From assembly GCA_025800125.1 (NCBI GenBank), contig JAOXSF010000149.1, forward strand, positions 1 to 64,000: a stretch of 64,000 nt of DNA. Direction: 5' to 3'. A program made the position numbers and the translations under genes. The notes beneath the pieces are model-generated. The model did not search any database. It was not told the DNA's origin and was given only the letters and a program-made list of their open reading frames with translations. Shown here piece by piece: positions 43,766 to 52,959 of the stretch (the first letter of the stretch is position 1; every line of letters begins with the position of its first letter). This DNA comes from Marinobacterium sp. (lineage in GTDB: Bacteria; Pseudomonadota; Gammaproteobacteria; Pseudomonadales; Balneatricaceae).

Positions 43766-45109
43766 ATGGCTTTTCCTACCCATTCCCCTTACGTCATCGT
43801 CGGTGCTGGTATCCATGGCCTGAGTACCGCTTACCATCTGGCGCTGCAACTGAAAGCGCAGGGTAAAGGCAGTGGCAGTGATATTCTGGTGATTGATAAG
43901 TCCGGTATCAGTGCTGGTGCCACCGGTATCGCCTGTGGTGTTATCCGCAATAACTACTACCAGCCAGCGATGCGTGAGCTGATGGCGCACAGTGTGAAAG
44001 TATGGGAAAGCGACCCTGAAGCCTACAGCTACCATCCGGTGGGCTATATGCAGATCAGCCCGGAGTCGATGCACGAAGATGTGGCATCCATCTACCAGCA
44101 GCAGCAAGCAATTGGTTATGAGTCGCGCTTTATTGAAGGCGAAGCGGACTGTAGCCGTTATATGAAAGATATTTTCCACGACTGGCAGGCGCAGGGCATT
44201 ACCTCAGTACTGCATGAGATGCCCGGTGGTTATGCCAACAACACCAAAGCGATGTATGGCCTGGCCAGCAAGGCGGAAGCCGAAGGTGTGCGTATTATGT
44301 CCGGCGTTGAAGTGACCGGCTTTAAACATGCCACTGATGGCGCAATCACGGCGGTGGAAACAAAGCGCGGCACCATTGCAACCGATTATGTGGTGATTGG
44401 TGCCGGCCCATGGGCGAAAAGCTTCTGGGATATGCTGGATATGCCGAACACCGTTGATATAAAAAACCCCGCTGATGGCACCATCGCCACCGACATTCCG
44501 ATGTGGGTGTACTGGTCGTTGCAGGAGGGTACGCTGGGCGTAGACCCGAAAATGCAGGTAACCAACGACGGTAAGATGCCACCGGTTATCCATGTCGACA
44601 GCAACGCGCCGCTGTACTCCGATGAGGACGGTTCACTGATCACCGACGATATGTGGGGGATCTACTACAAGCCTGATTTCCACTTTGGTGGTGTGCAGGG
44701 CGGGGCAGCCCCGTTTATCGTTGATAAGCCTGCCGATCAGGTACAGGTTGATCCATACGGCCCGGAATCGCCGGAGTTTATTGTCGGCCCGGAGTTTGCC
44801 CATATGTGGGTGTCGGCGCTGGCGCACTGTCAGAAACGCTTCTCCGGCACCATTGTCAAGTACAAGGATGAGCCTTCCGGCGGTATCGGCTGTTTCACGC
44901 CAGACAGCTTCCCGGTATTCGATACCGTGCGCAAAAACTGCTTCTTTATTGCGGACTCCAACCACGGCTACAAGATGCTGGGGGTGGGTAAACTGGTGGC
45001 TGAAGAGATCTGTGGCGCAAAACCGGCGCTGCTGGAGCCATTCCGCCTGTCCCGCTTTGCGGAGGGTAAACTGCATCCGGTGTCTAACAGCCCGTTCCCG
45101 TGGAGCTGA
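43766..45109 (+). CDS. FAD-dependent amine/amino-acid oxidoreductase (SoxB/DadA type)
   Basis: A 447-residue flavoprotein of the DAO family. The FAD site YVIVGAGIHGLSTAYHLALQ is at the N-terminus, and HGYKMLGVGKLVAEEI closes the fold. It resembles sarcosine oxidase beta and related N-methyl amino acid dehydrogenases, but is a separate single-subunit type without neighbours D, A and G. I start it at 43766 behind AAGGA; an in-frame ATG at 43691 is less likely. Its substrate is unknown. A LysR gene follows and may regulate it. Confidence 0.85.
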   Translation: MAFPTHSPYVIVGAGIHGLSTAYHLALQLKAQGKGSGSDILVIDKSGISAGATGIACGVIRNNYYQPAMRELMAHSVKVWESDPEAYSYHPVGYMQISPESMHEDVASIYQQQQAIGYESRFIEGEADCSRYMKDIFHDWQAQGITSVLHEMPGGYANNTKAMYGLASKAEAEGVRIMSGVEVTGFKHATDGAITAVETKRGTIATDYVVIGAGPWAKSFWDMLDMPNTVDIKNPADGTIATDIPMWVYWSLQEGTLGVDPKMQVTNDGKMPPVIHVDSNAPLYSDEDGSLITDDMWGIYYKPDFHFGGVQGGAAPFIVDKPADQVQVDPYGPESPEFIVGPEFAHMWVSALAHCQKRFSGTIVKYKDEPSGGIGCFTPDSFPVFDTVRKNCFFIADSNHGYKMLGVGKLVAEEICGAKPALLEPFRLSRFAEGKLHPVSNSPFPWS

Positions 45110-45133
45110 TTGCTATCTGACATTTACCCGTTT

Positions 45134-45154
45134 GCGCCCGATGTTATCGGGCGC
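45134..45154 (+). terminator. Perfect hairpin after the FAD oxidoreductase
   Basis: GCGCCCGAT (45134-45142) and ATCGGGCGC (45146-45154) form a perfect 9-bp stem with a three-base loop, 24 bp after the stop. No T tract follows, so termination may be incomplete. Confidence 0.55.
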
Positions 45155-45265
45155 ACCTTCCCAGACATCCCGTCCTGTTTCATGACCCGCTATACTCGAC
45201 AGCTATGTTCGCGGTAATGGCACCGCAGCCACAGCAACTGAGCGGTTACCCGAGCCGGAGGGGCC

Positions 45266-46261
45266 ATGCTGAAAGCAGAAAAGTTTATTGAATTCAGTGC
45301 CCTGCGCATTCTGCTGACCGTGGCCGACGCTGAAACCCTGACTCAGGCCGGGGAGAAACTGGGTATCACCCAGTCGGCAGTGTCGCAGGCGCTGAAACAA
45401 CTGGAAAATCAGCTGGGCGCGGAGCTTGTAGTTCGCCGTTCCCGGCCGCTGAAACTGACCCCCAGTGGCCGGGTGCTGCGTCGTTATGCCCGTCAACTGT
45501 TTGCTGATATGCAGCGTATGCAGGCCGATGTGCAGATGGCCTCGGGCCACAGCCTTGGCAAACTGCGGCTGGGTATGATCGACTCCTTTGCCGATGCCGC
45601 CGGGCAGCAGATTCTGGAGCGGCTGATGCCTTTTGCCGACCAGCTGACGCTGCGTACCGGGCTGGTTGCGCCACTGAAAGAAGCGTTGCTGGAGCGCGAT
45701 ATTGATATGCTGCTGACCAGCGACCCGATGCAGGATCACCCAGAGCTGACCATGCAGCCGGTACTGCGTGACCCCTTTGTACTGCTGGTAGCCGAGCAGC
45801 ATCTGTCACAGACGCATCTGCCACAGGCGGGTGAAATCATTGCAGAGCTGGTGCAGTCGCTGCCATTTATCAGCTACAACCGCCAGCTGCGGCTGGGCAG
45901 TCTGACACAACTAATCGCCCGTCGTCTGGGGGTGGAGTTACCGGTACGTTACGAGCTGGACAGCACCACAACGCTGCTGCGTTTTGTGCAGCAAGGCCAT
46001 GGCTGGGCATTTGCTCCCGTCACCTGTCTGTTACAGAACGCCACCCTGTTGCAGGGTGTACGGGTGCTGCCGATCACGCCAGGTAACCATGCCCGTTATA
46101 TCTGCCTGCTGTCCCGGCGTGGCGAGTTTGGCGAGCTACCACAGCAGGTGGTCGAGATCTGCCAGCAGATCTACACCCGCCAGCTGATTCCGCAACTGCC
46201 GGACAGTGCTCGCTGGCTGCAACAACAGGCCTATGCAATTGATAAACTACCGCCGTTATAA
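45266..46261 (+). CDS. LysR-family transcriptional regulator
   Basis: A 331-residue LysR protein. The helix-turn-helix is clear (ETLTQAGEKLGITQSAVSQA, about 27-46), with an effector domain from about 95. CCGGAGGGG lies before the ATG. The stop codon is inside a 16-bp tandem repeat, so the C-terminal residues KLPPL are partly repeat-coded. It follows the FAD oxidoreductase on the same strand, a possible target. Confidence 0.92.
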   Translation: MLKAEKFIEFSALRILLTVADAETLTQAGEKLGITQSAVSQALKQLENQLGAELVVRRSRPLKLTPSGRVLRRYARQLFADMQRMQADVQMASGHSLGKLRLGMIDSFADAAGQQILERLMPFADQLTLRTGLVAPLKEALLERDIDMLLTSDPMQDHPELTMQPVLRDPFVLLVAEQHLSQTHLPQAGEIIAELVQSLPFISYNRQLRLGSLTQLIARRLGVELPVRYELDSTTTLLRFVQQGHGWAFAPVTCLLQNATLLQGVRVLPITPGNHARYICLLSRRGEFGELPQQVVEICQQIYTRQLIPQLPDSARWLQQQAYAIDKLPPL

Positions 46262-46303
46262 ACTGCCGCCGTTATAAACTGTCTCCGTTATAAACTGCCG
46301 ACG
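46244..46303. repeat. 16-bp tandem repeat across the LysR stop codon
   Basis: Three full units (46244-46259, 46260-46275, 46276-46291) of AAACTGCCGCCGTTAT and a partial fourth cover the last codons and stop of the LysR gene. The unit is not a multiple of three, but each copy contains TTATAA, so a stop is always met early. Confidence 0.85.
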
Positions 46304-46350
46304 GTGTTGATAAGTTGCACAAACCGGTTTCAGGGCGAGACAGACAGAAT

Positions 46351-46376
46351 AAAAAAGCCCGACGCAAAGGCCGGGC
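46351..46376 (-). terminator. Terminator for the orphan minus-strand gene
   Basis: GCCCG (46357-46361) and CGGGC (46372-46376) pair around a ten-base loop. On the minus strand the stem is followed by six T residues, 34 bp after the stop of the minus-strand gene. Confidence 0.65.
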
Positions 46377-46409
46377 AAAATATGGGGTACAAAGCAAAGG
46401 GGAATCAGA

Positions 46410-47540
46410 TCAGTCGATATTTTCCTGCGCCTCTGTGGTGGCGTCTTTACTCCAGTCTTCGTAGCCAACGCTGTAACAGATATGGTACAGCGCACCCTCA
46501 CCGTCACGTTTACCGTAGCTGTCAGCCAGCTCAACAACAGCACCGCCATCCATCACAGCAACCCCCTTTGTCATGGTGTCAGAATCAATACCGCTGGACG
46601 AGTTGGCGGCAATTTTGGCCGGATCAACGGTAATGGCACCAATATTTATATCAGCCTTGCCTGGGTCATATTCGCGCAGCTCCAGCGTAACCGGGCCATT
46701 ATCCAATGGGAAACGGAAGTAACGGCCATACTGTTCTTCGAAGTACACATCTTCACCCGACTGAATTTTATAAAAATCGGCACCATCAGTGGGTGGGAAG
46801 AACGCGCCATTCAGGCCACGGGAAGGGTAAACGCGGTCCATATAAACTTCATCGTTTTTACCTTCAATAATGCGACCAATCCAGTCGGAAACAATAGCAA
46901 CCCCTTGTAACACTTTTGAGGCAGCTTTAAACGCATCACCAATAACTTTGGCGCGTGGCCGTGGGCTTTTACCGATAACATCACCGGCCTTATCGGTTGC
47001 TTCTTCTGCCACCGTCAGCATGGCATCAACAACAGCCTGTTTACAGCCCGCAGATTGCTGTTCACAGCGAATACCCAGTACACGCACGGTTGGAATCGGG
47101 TTGGTAATTATGCGGTAGTACAGTCTGAAAGTGCCCTTTTTATTTTCAGAGCCAGGTGAGTCTTCATCAAAGGTAATATAAAATTCTTCTGATGGTGATT
47201 CACCAGCATCCATATTTTCCCAGTCATATACCTCAAGCAGGTCTTTACGATAAAAAGTGTAATAACCAATTGTGTCATTTTTATTAGCTGTGTAGTCTTC
47301 CTTATCACACTCAATCATCTTGATGTATATTTTATCTACAGTGGACACATCAATATTTACATTACTAATCGATTCAGTGCCACCACCCGCGGAAAACTTA
47401 TACCTTCCTGTTTTGGATGGAGAGAATATTCTTGGCTGATCATCTACATCCAGATAAAACATTACTTCATCTTTACCTGTTTCACCTGTTGTTGCAAGAC
47501 ACTGAAGTTTTGTAAATACAAGCTGTGCATGCTTTTCCAT
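46410..47540 (-). CDS. Orphan protein with two beta-rich parts and a central helical segment
   Basis: A 376-residue protein I do not recognise. The N-terminal 150 residues (LVFTKLQCLATTGETGKDEV) and the C-terminal 120 (PVTLELREYDPGKAD) look like beta-sandwich domains. The middle (about 165-235) is an Ala/Val/Ile-rich helical stretch (GDAFKAASKVLQGVAIVSDW) that could be amphipathic or membrane-active. No signal peptide is seen. It is monocistronic with its own terminator and an AT-rich upstream gap. A secreted or pore-forming role is only a guess from the layout. Confidence 0.6.
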   Translation of the reverse strand: MEKHAQLVFTKLQCLATTGETGKDEVMFYLDVDDQPRIFSPSKTGRYKFSAGGGTESISNVNIDVSTVDKIYIKMIECDKEDYTANKNDTIGYYTFYRKDLLEVYDWENMDAGESPSEEFYITFDEDSPGSENKKGTFRLYYRIITNPIPTVRVLGIRCEQQSAGCKQAVVDAMLTVAEEATDKAGDVIGKSPRPRAKVIGDAFKAASKVLQGVAIVSDWIGRIIEGKNDEVYMDRVYPSRGLNGAFFPPTDGADFYKIQSGEDVYFEEQYGRYFRFPLDNGPVTLELREYDPGKADINIGAITVDPAKIAANSSSGIDSDTMTKGVAVMDGGAVVELADSYGKRDGEGALYHICYSVGYEDWSKDATTEAQENID

Positions 47541-47750
47541 AGCGACTTTCCCTGGGTATGTAAAAATTCGAAAAAGATGGTACCAGCGTTATATTATAAT
47601 TTAACTATTAAAATTAGTGGTTATTTATTACTTAATGGCTTTACTCTTTAGTAATCTATCAGCTTTAGTGGTTGATTTATTCTTTATTAACCTTCACTAA
47701 ATTTTTTAGCGATTCACATTAATGCCTGCTTATTTTAAACGGAAAATAAA

Positions 47751-47770
47751 AGGGTACTTAAAAGTACCCT
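47751..47770 (-). terminator. Terminator after the PLP trans-sulfuration gene
   Basis: AGGGTACTT (47751-47759) and AAGTACCCT (47762-47770) form a perfect 9-bp stem. On the minus strand TTTATTTTCC follows. It lies 42 bp after the gene's stop. Confidence 0.7.
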
Positions 47771-47811
47771 CTTAATTGAATTGCTCAGCCAGGCCAATCA
47801 GAGCCGAGTAG

Positions 47812-48981
47812 TCAGGAGGCAAGCCCCTCCAGTGCATAATCCAGCTCGGCAATCAGATCTTCCACCGCTTCAGCCCCCACGGACAGGCGTAACAGGCCTT
47901 CGGTGATGCCGCTGGCCAGTTTATCTGCTTCCGGTACTGACCCATGGGACATGGTAAAGGCGTGGTTGATCATGCTTTCAACGCCACCCAGTGAGTCTGC
48001 CAGTACAAAATACTGCATACGGCCAACCACATGTTTTGCCTCTGCCAGGCCACCTTTCAGGCGGATGGTGACCACCGCACCGCCACTGCGCATCTGGCGT
48101 TTACATAGCGCATGCTGCGGGTGGCTGGGCAGGCCGGGGTAGAACACCCGCTCAATCGCCGGGTGTTGTTCCAGGTGTTCGGCAATCTTCAGTGCATTTT
48201 CACTCTGGCGCTGCATACGCAGATCCAGCGTTTTCAGGCCACGCAGTGCCTGGTAGCTGTCAAACGGCCCCTGAATAGCGCCGACCGCCATCGCCACATA
48301 GTGCAGCTGTTTGTGCAATTCTGCGGTTGCTGCAACCACCGCACCGCCAATCAGGTCGGAGTGGCCGCCAACATATTTACTGGTGGAGTGCATCACCAGA
48401 TCAACACCGTAGCGGATCGGCTGCTGGTTCCAGGGCGAGTTAAAGGTGTTATCAACACAGGTCAGTAGCTGGTGTTTACGGGCCACCTGCACAATGGCTT
48501 CCAGATCAACCAGCTTGAGCAACGGGTTAGTGGGGGTCTCAATCCAGATCAGCGCGGTGTTGTGATTGATCGCCGCTTCAATGGCCGCAATATCGTTCAG
48601 ATCAACATAACTGGTGGTAAAGCCGGAGGTTGTGCTGCGACACTCTTCCAGCAGACGGAAAGTACCGCCATATACACTGTCAGACACAATCACATGAGCA
48701 TCTTTGGGCAGCAGTTCCATCACCGATGCGGTGGCCGCCATACCGGAAGCACAGGCGATGGCACCGGCACCAGCTTCCAGCTCGGCCAGGCAGGTTTCCA
48801 GCGCATGGCGGGTCGGATTTTCGCCCCGGCTGTAACCGAATGCGCCAGCGGGTTCGTCGATATTGGGCCGTACAAAGGAGCTGGCGGTGACAATCGGCGG
48901 CATGATGGCGTTGTAGGCCGGGTCTTTCTGATCACCGGCATGAATAACCTGAGTGGCAAATTTTGCGTTGCTGGATGACAT
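47812..48981 (-). CDS. PLP-dependent trans-sulfuration enzyme (cystathionine gamma-synthase/lyase family)
   Basis: A 389-residue Cys/Met-metabolism enzyme. The PLP lysine lies in MHSTSKYVGGHSD; YSRGENPTR, CASGMAA, SVYGGTFRL and WIETPTNPL are all as in the family. Members make cystathionine, split it or release methanethiol from methionine, and sequence alone does not separate these. I start at ATG 48981 behind GGAGCGAG; the frame is open to 49122 through a terminator-like hairpin. The gene stands alone. Confidence 0.88.
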   Translation of the reverse strand: MSSSNAKFATQVIHAGDQKDPAYNAIMPPIVTASSFVRPNIDEPAGAFGYSRGENPTRHALETCLAELEAGAGAIACASGMAATASVMELLPKDAHVIVSDSVYGGTFRLLEECRSTTSGFTTSYVDLNDIAAIEAAINHNTALIWIETPTNPLLKLVDLEAIVQVARKHQLLTCVDNTFNSPWNQQPIRYGVDLVMHSTSKYVGGHSDLIGGAVVAATAELHKQLHYVAMAVGAIQGPFDSYQALRGLKTLDLRMQRQSENALKIAEHLEQHPAIERVFYPGLPSHPQHALCKRQMRSGGAVVTIRLKGGLAEAKHVVGRMQYFVLADSLGGVESMINHAFTMSHGSVPEADKLASGITEGLLRLSVGAEAVEDLIAELDYALEGLAS

Positions 48982-49070
48982 CTGAATGCTCGCTCCGAAA
49001 GATGAAATATCTGCGGATAATAGCGAAATTGTCCGGCGGGGACGATGCCATGCCCCCTGAATACCGGCAT

Positions 49071-49095
49071 AAAAAAGCCCGACAGATGTCGGGCT
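49071..49095 (-). terminator. Terminator after the luciferase-like monooxygenase
   Basis: AGCCCGACA (49076-49084) and TGTCGGGCT (49087-49095) form a perfect 9-bp stem. On the minus strand six T residues follow. It ends the gene stopping at 49230; the 130 bases between hold no gene I recognise. Confidence 0.8.
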
Positions 49096-49229
49096 GAAAT
49101 AGCGTGCATTGACAGGTGCCATCGGGTGATGGACTTGGGTCTACTTGATGGAAGCCAATACCGTTGGCACCGGCTTCCGGGGCCTGCGCAATCCGTGCAT
49201 CAGACCCATAGTGCCAAGGTGTTCAGTGG

Positions 49230-50267
49230 TTATTTGAACGCCGGTACTACTTTCTCGATAAACAGTTCCAGTGAGCGCTTCTTCTCTTCATGGCTCAGGC
49301 TGTTATCGCTCCAGAAGCTGTATTCGGTGACGCCCAGACGCTCGTACTCTTTCAGACGTTCAATAATCTGTTCCGGCTTGCCGATCATCAGGTTGTTGCG
49401 CAGCACTTCTGGTGCGAAATCGGCCATCTCGTTCAGTTCATCTTCGCTGATTGGCTGGCAGAAGCCGTTCTGTGGTTCCTGATCATTACGGAACCAGCCC
49501 TGGAAGTAGGAGTACCAGCGGCGGATGCCATTTACACCAACCTGCCAGCCATCTTCATCATCATGCACATAGGTATGACGCAGACACATCACCTTCGGTG
49601 GCGTGACTTCCGGGTTGTTGGCGCAGGCAGTGTTGTACTTGTCCATCAGGTCAGCCACTTCATCGTCTGACTTGAACAGCGGCGTCACCATCACATTACA
49701 GCCGCTCTTGATGGCGAAGTCGTGGGATGCCGGGTCACGCGCAGCCAGCCACATTGGGGGGTAAGGGCCCTGCAAGGGTTTGGGGACAGAGGTTGAGGTC
49801 GGGAAGTTCCAGCACTCACCTTCATGGGCATAGTTGCCCTGCCACAGCTTTTGCAGTGCAGGCACCATTTCACGCAGGTATTTACCGCCATCAGCAGCCG
49901 GTTCGCCATTGAGCATACGGTCGAATTCGTACTGGTAAGCGCCACGGGCGATACCGAACTCCAGACGGCCATTACACATGATGTCTGCCAGTGCGGCTTC
50001 ACTGGCCAGTTTGATCGGGTGCCAGAAAGGCGCAACCACAGTGCCGGTGCCCAGACGGATGGTGCTGGTCAGCGGTGCCAGATAGGTCAGGAAGCTGAAC
50101 GGGTTCGGGCCGATGGTGAACTCCATCGCGTGATGCTCGCCAATCCAGGCCGTTTCAAAACCGCCCGCCTCGGCAATCTGTACCAGCTCAACCAGCTCGT
50201 TCAGCAGCTCCTGGTGCGGTTTGTTTTCGTCGTAACGCTCCATCTGCAGGAAGAGTGAGAATTTCAT
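49230..50267 (-). CDS. LLM-class flavin-dependent monooxygenase
   Basis: A 345-residue protein of the bacterial-luciferase fold. Seen are WIGEHHAMEF (about 41-50), LGTGTVVAPFWHPIKLA, RLEFGIARGAYQYEF and PMWLAARDPAS, all flavin-site segments. It should use FMNH2 from a separate reductase to oxidise an unknown substrate. It is divergent from a peptide-type ABC importer with about 570 bp between, and a 12-bp palindrome lies 160 bp upstream of its start. Confidence 0.9.
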   Translation of the reverse strand: MKFSLFLQMERYDENKPHQELLNELVELVQIAEAGGFETAWIGEHHAMEFTIGPNPFSFLTYLAPLTSTIRLGTGTVVAPFWHPIKLASEAALADIMCNGRLEFGIARGAYQYEFDRMLNGEPAADGGKYLREMVPALQKLWQGNYAHEGECWNFPTSTSVPKPLQGPYPPMWLAARDPASHDFAIKSGCNVMVTPLFKSDDEVADLMDKYNTACANNPEVTPPKVMCLRHTYVHDDEDGWQVGVNGIRRWYSYFQGWFRNDQEPQNGFCQPISEDELNEMADFAPEVLRNNLMIGKPEQIIERLKEYERLGVTEYSFWSDNSLSHEEKKRSLELFIEKVVPAFK

Positions 50268-50427
50268 GGCCTGTGTTCAACCTCTTTTTATTGTTTCGCA
50301 ATGTAAAACAGACAGCCGTAGATACAGCTTGCCGCAGGTGCCCGTTATCAGGCTGCAAGGCCGGATTGCTTTGCTATCAACCAGGCGCTTTATCACCGTA
50401 GACGGCTTGTCCGTGAATGTTTGTATG

Positions 50428-50439
50428 ATGGTATACCAT
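50428..50439. promoter_or_regulatory. GntR-type palindrome ATGGTATACCAT
   Basis: A perfect 12-bp palindrome lies in the divergent gap between the monooxygenase and the ABC importer. NNGTATACNN palindromes are typical sites of GntR-family (FadR group) repressors. No such regulator is coded in this window, so it would act from elsewhere. The rest of the 570-bp gap shows nothing I recognise. Confidence 0.5.
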
Positions 50440-50838
50440 AAGACGGTGTGTCAATCATGATCTGGCGCAATAACCGAAATTTCTGCCAGAGGGCCAGAGC
50501 AGGCGACAGGAAATGAGTTGCCAGAAAGCCAGTTGGCAGGCACTTGCACAGCAGGAAACGAAAGGGGAAAAAGAGAGCAAAAGAAAGGCAAGAGGGCCGC
50601 GCCTGAAGGGCTGTAAGGTATCAGATGCCAGGCAGAAATAACGGCTCAGGCACTGAAAACGTTACAAAACAAAGCAATAGCTTATATCTCAAACCATAAA
50701 TACCCGCCCTTCATCATTCTGACTTATATCTGACACCTTGCTGACATTGTGGCTGCTTAAAGTGCGTACAGCTCGGGAGACGCCCGAACCTATGCTGACC
50801 ATTTAATCGACTCAATCGACAAGAGCAGGAAAACAACA

Positions 50839-52884
50839 ATGTCCAGGTTATTGATCGCCAGCGCCGCTGTAATGATGGCAACTCAGGCCGCCGCAAGCTG
50901 TCCAGCCCTGACCGGCCCTGAAGCCGGTGGCAAGTACCCGCACCTGTTTGAGAAAGCCGAATATGAGAAAGCGCAGGGCTGTACCCTGAGCTTTAATGAA
51001 AACCCGTCCATCAAAAGCCTGAATGATCGCATTCAGGGCAACCCTGCACTGCCTGCACTGGCCCAGCGTCTGCCAGCCGAGCCGCTGGTGATTGCACCTT
51101 ATCAGCAGATTGGTCAGTACGGTGGGGTACTGGACGGTATCTCCAAGGCAACGGAATCCGGCACTTCTGACCTGCTGTCTGTGCGCCATGTCAACCTGGT
51201 ACGTTTCAATGATGATTTGCAGACCATCGTGCCAAATGTGGCGAAATCCTGGCAGTGGAATGACGACTTCACCCAGCTGACCTTTGCACTGCGTAAGGGT
51301 CATAAGTGGTCTGATGGCGCTGACTTCACCGCTGAAGACATCGCTTTCTGGTACAACCATGTGCAGATGGATACCCATATCATCAAGTCTGCTCCAGAGC
51401 GCTTTATGGCCGGTGGCAAGCCATTCAAGGTTGAAGCTATTGATGCCCAGACACTGCGTATCAGCATGGCTGAGCCAATGCCTGGCCTGCTGTCTACCTT
51501 TGCGCTGGATTTCGCCCAGCCATTTCTGCCAGCACACCTGCTGCGCCAGTTTCACCCGCAGCTGAACAGCGACGCCGACGCCAGAGCACAGAAGCTGGGT
51601 TTCGAAAACGGCTACGCACTGATCAACTTCTACTATGGTCAGTCTGACTGGAAAGACATTCCAACTACGCTGCTGAAAGATAAAACCAAAGCGGATGCAC
51701 TGGCAAAAGCCGGTTTTACGGCCAGCCTGCCAACGCTGGAAGCATTTATTGTGGTGGAAGATACGCTGGAAGGCCGTCGTCTGGTAGCTAACCCGTACTT
51801 CTTCCAGGTGGATACGGCGGGTAACCAGCTGCCGTACATCAACGAGATTAAAGAAGTCTTTATCGGTGATGAAGATATTCAGACCGCCAAGCTGATTGCC
51901 GGTGAGGTGGACTACAAAGCACAGGCGGTAAACCTGCCGTCGGCCCCGGTATTGCTGGAAAACAAGGACAAGGGCGGCTACCAGGTGGCCCTGCGTCCAA
52001 CCATGGGCGAAACAACGTTTGCTTTCAACCTGACCGATAAAGATCTGGAACGTCGTGCACTGTTCAACAAGGTTGAATTCCGCCGCGCCATGTCGGTTGC
52101 TGTAAACCGTGACCAGATTAATGAAGTGGCATACTTCGGTCTGGGTACACCGACCCAGTACACCGCGTTTGACGCTGATACAGCTTCATTCGTTACCGAC
52201 CAGCAGAAAAACGCCTGGATTGATTACAACCCGGAACAGGCGAAAAAGCTGCTGGATAAAGCCGGTGTACGTGATACCAATGGCGATGGTGTACGCGAGC
52301 TGCCATCCGGTAAGAAGTTTGAGCTGACGATCCAGTACGCCACGCAGGGCGCAGCCACCGAAGTGGTTGAGATTATTGCCAGCAACTGGACTCAGGTGGG
52401 GGTGAAAACCACCATCAAAGAGGTGACCTCTGACGAATACCGCAACTCACAGACCGCCAATGACCTGAGCGTACTGGTCTGGGTGATGGGCCGTCCACTG
52501 GCAACGCTGTCGTCCAATAACGAGACACTGCTGCCACCGTACGACAATTTCTTTGGCCTGCGCACCGGCATGCTGTGGGAACAGTATCGTAAAACCAATG
52601 GTGCTGAAGGCGTGAAACCACCGCAAACCGTTGCGGCGATGGAAAAGCTTGCCAGCCGTTTTGTACAGCTGCCAAGTGGCACCGAAGCGTCCAACACACT
52701 GGGCCGTGAAATTGCCCAGCGTGTTGTTGATGATCTGTTCATCATCGGTACTGTGAAAGCGGTTTCACCGATCTACTACAGCAACAAGCTGGGTAACTTC
52801 GAAGTACCAAAAACCTCTTCTTACGATTACTACCGCGTCTACCCATACCTGCCATCGCAGTGGTTCCTGACATCAGGCAACTGA
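50839..52884 (+). CDS. Peptide-type ABC transporter substrate-binding protein
   Basis: A 681-residue periplasmic protein of the SBP family 5 (OppA/DppA-like) but longer than usual (530-600). A signal peptide is visible (LLIASAAVMMATQAAAS, cleavage near residue 19-20). GVLDGISKA, then VPNVAKSWQWNDDFTQLTFALRKG are as in the family. An N-terminal Cys-containing extension of about 80 residues precedes the core. It leads an operon with two permeases and a double ATPase. Ligand is unknown. Confidence 0.9.
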   Translation: MSRLLIASAAVMMATQAAASCPALTGPEAGGKYPHLFEKAEYEKAQGCTLSFNENPSIKSLNDRIQGNPALPALAQRLPAEPLVIAPYQQIGQYGGVLDGISKATESGTSDLLSVRHVNLVRFNDDLQTIVPNVAKSWQWNDDFTQLTFALRKGHKWSDGADFTAEDIAFWYNHVQMDTHIIKSAPERFMAGGKPFKVEAIDAQTLRISMAEPMPGLLSTFALDFAQPFLPAHLLRQFHPQLNSDADARAQKLGFENGYALINFYYGQSDWKDIPTTLLKDKTKADALAKAGFTASLPTLEAFIVVEDTLEGRRLVANPYFFQVDTAGNQLPYINEIKEVFIGDEDIQTAKLIAGEVDYKAQAVNLPSAPVLLENKDKGGYQVALRPTMGETTFAFNLTDKDLERRALFNKVEFRRAMSVAVNRDQINEVAYFGLGTPTQYTAFDADTASFVTDQQKNAWIDYNPEQAKKLLDKAGVRDTNGDGVRELPSGKKFELTIQYATQGAATEVVEIIASNWTQVGVKTTIKEVTSDEYRNSQTANDLSVLVWVMGRPLATLSSNNETLLPPYDNFFGLRTGMLWEQYRKTNGAEGVKPPQTVAAMEKLASRFVQLPSGTEASNTLGREIAQRVVDDLFIIGTVKAVSPIYYSNKLGNFEVPKTSSYDYYRVYPYLPSQWFLTSGN

Positions 52885-52959
52885 AGCATCTGGTAAGGCA
52901 ACACAGGGCCGGGTGCGCACTGCGTACCCGGCTTCGATGTATCTGAAAGGCAACATGTT

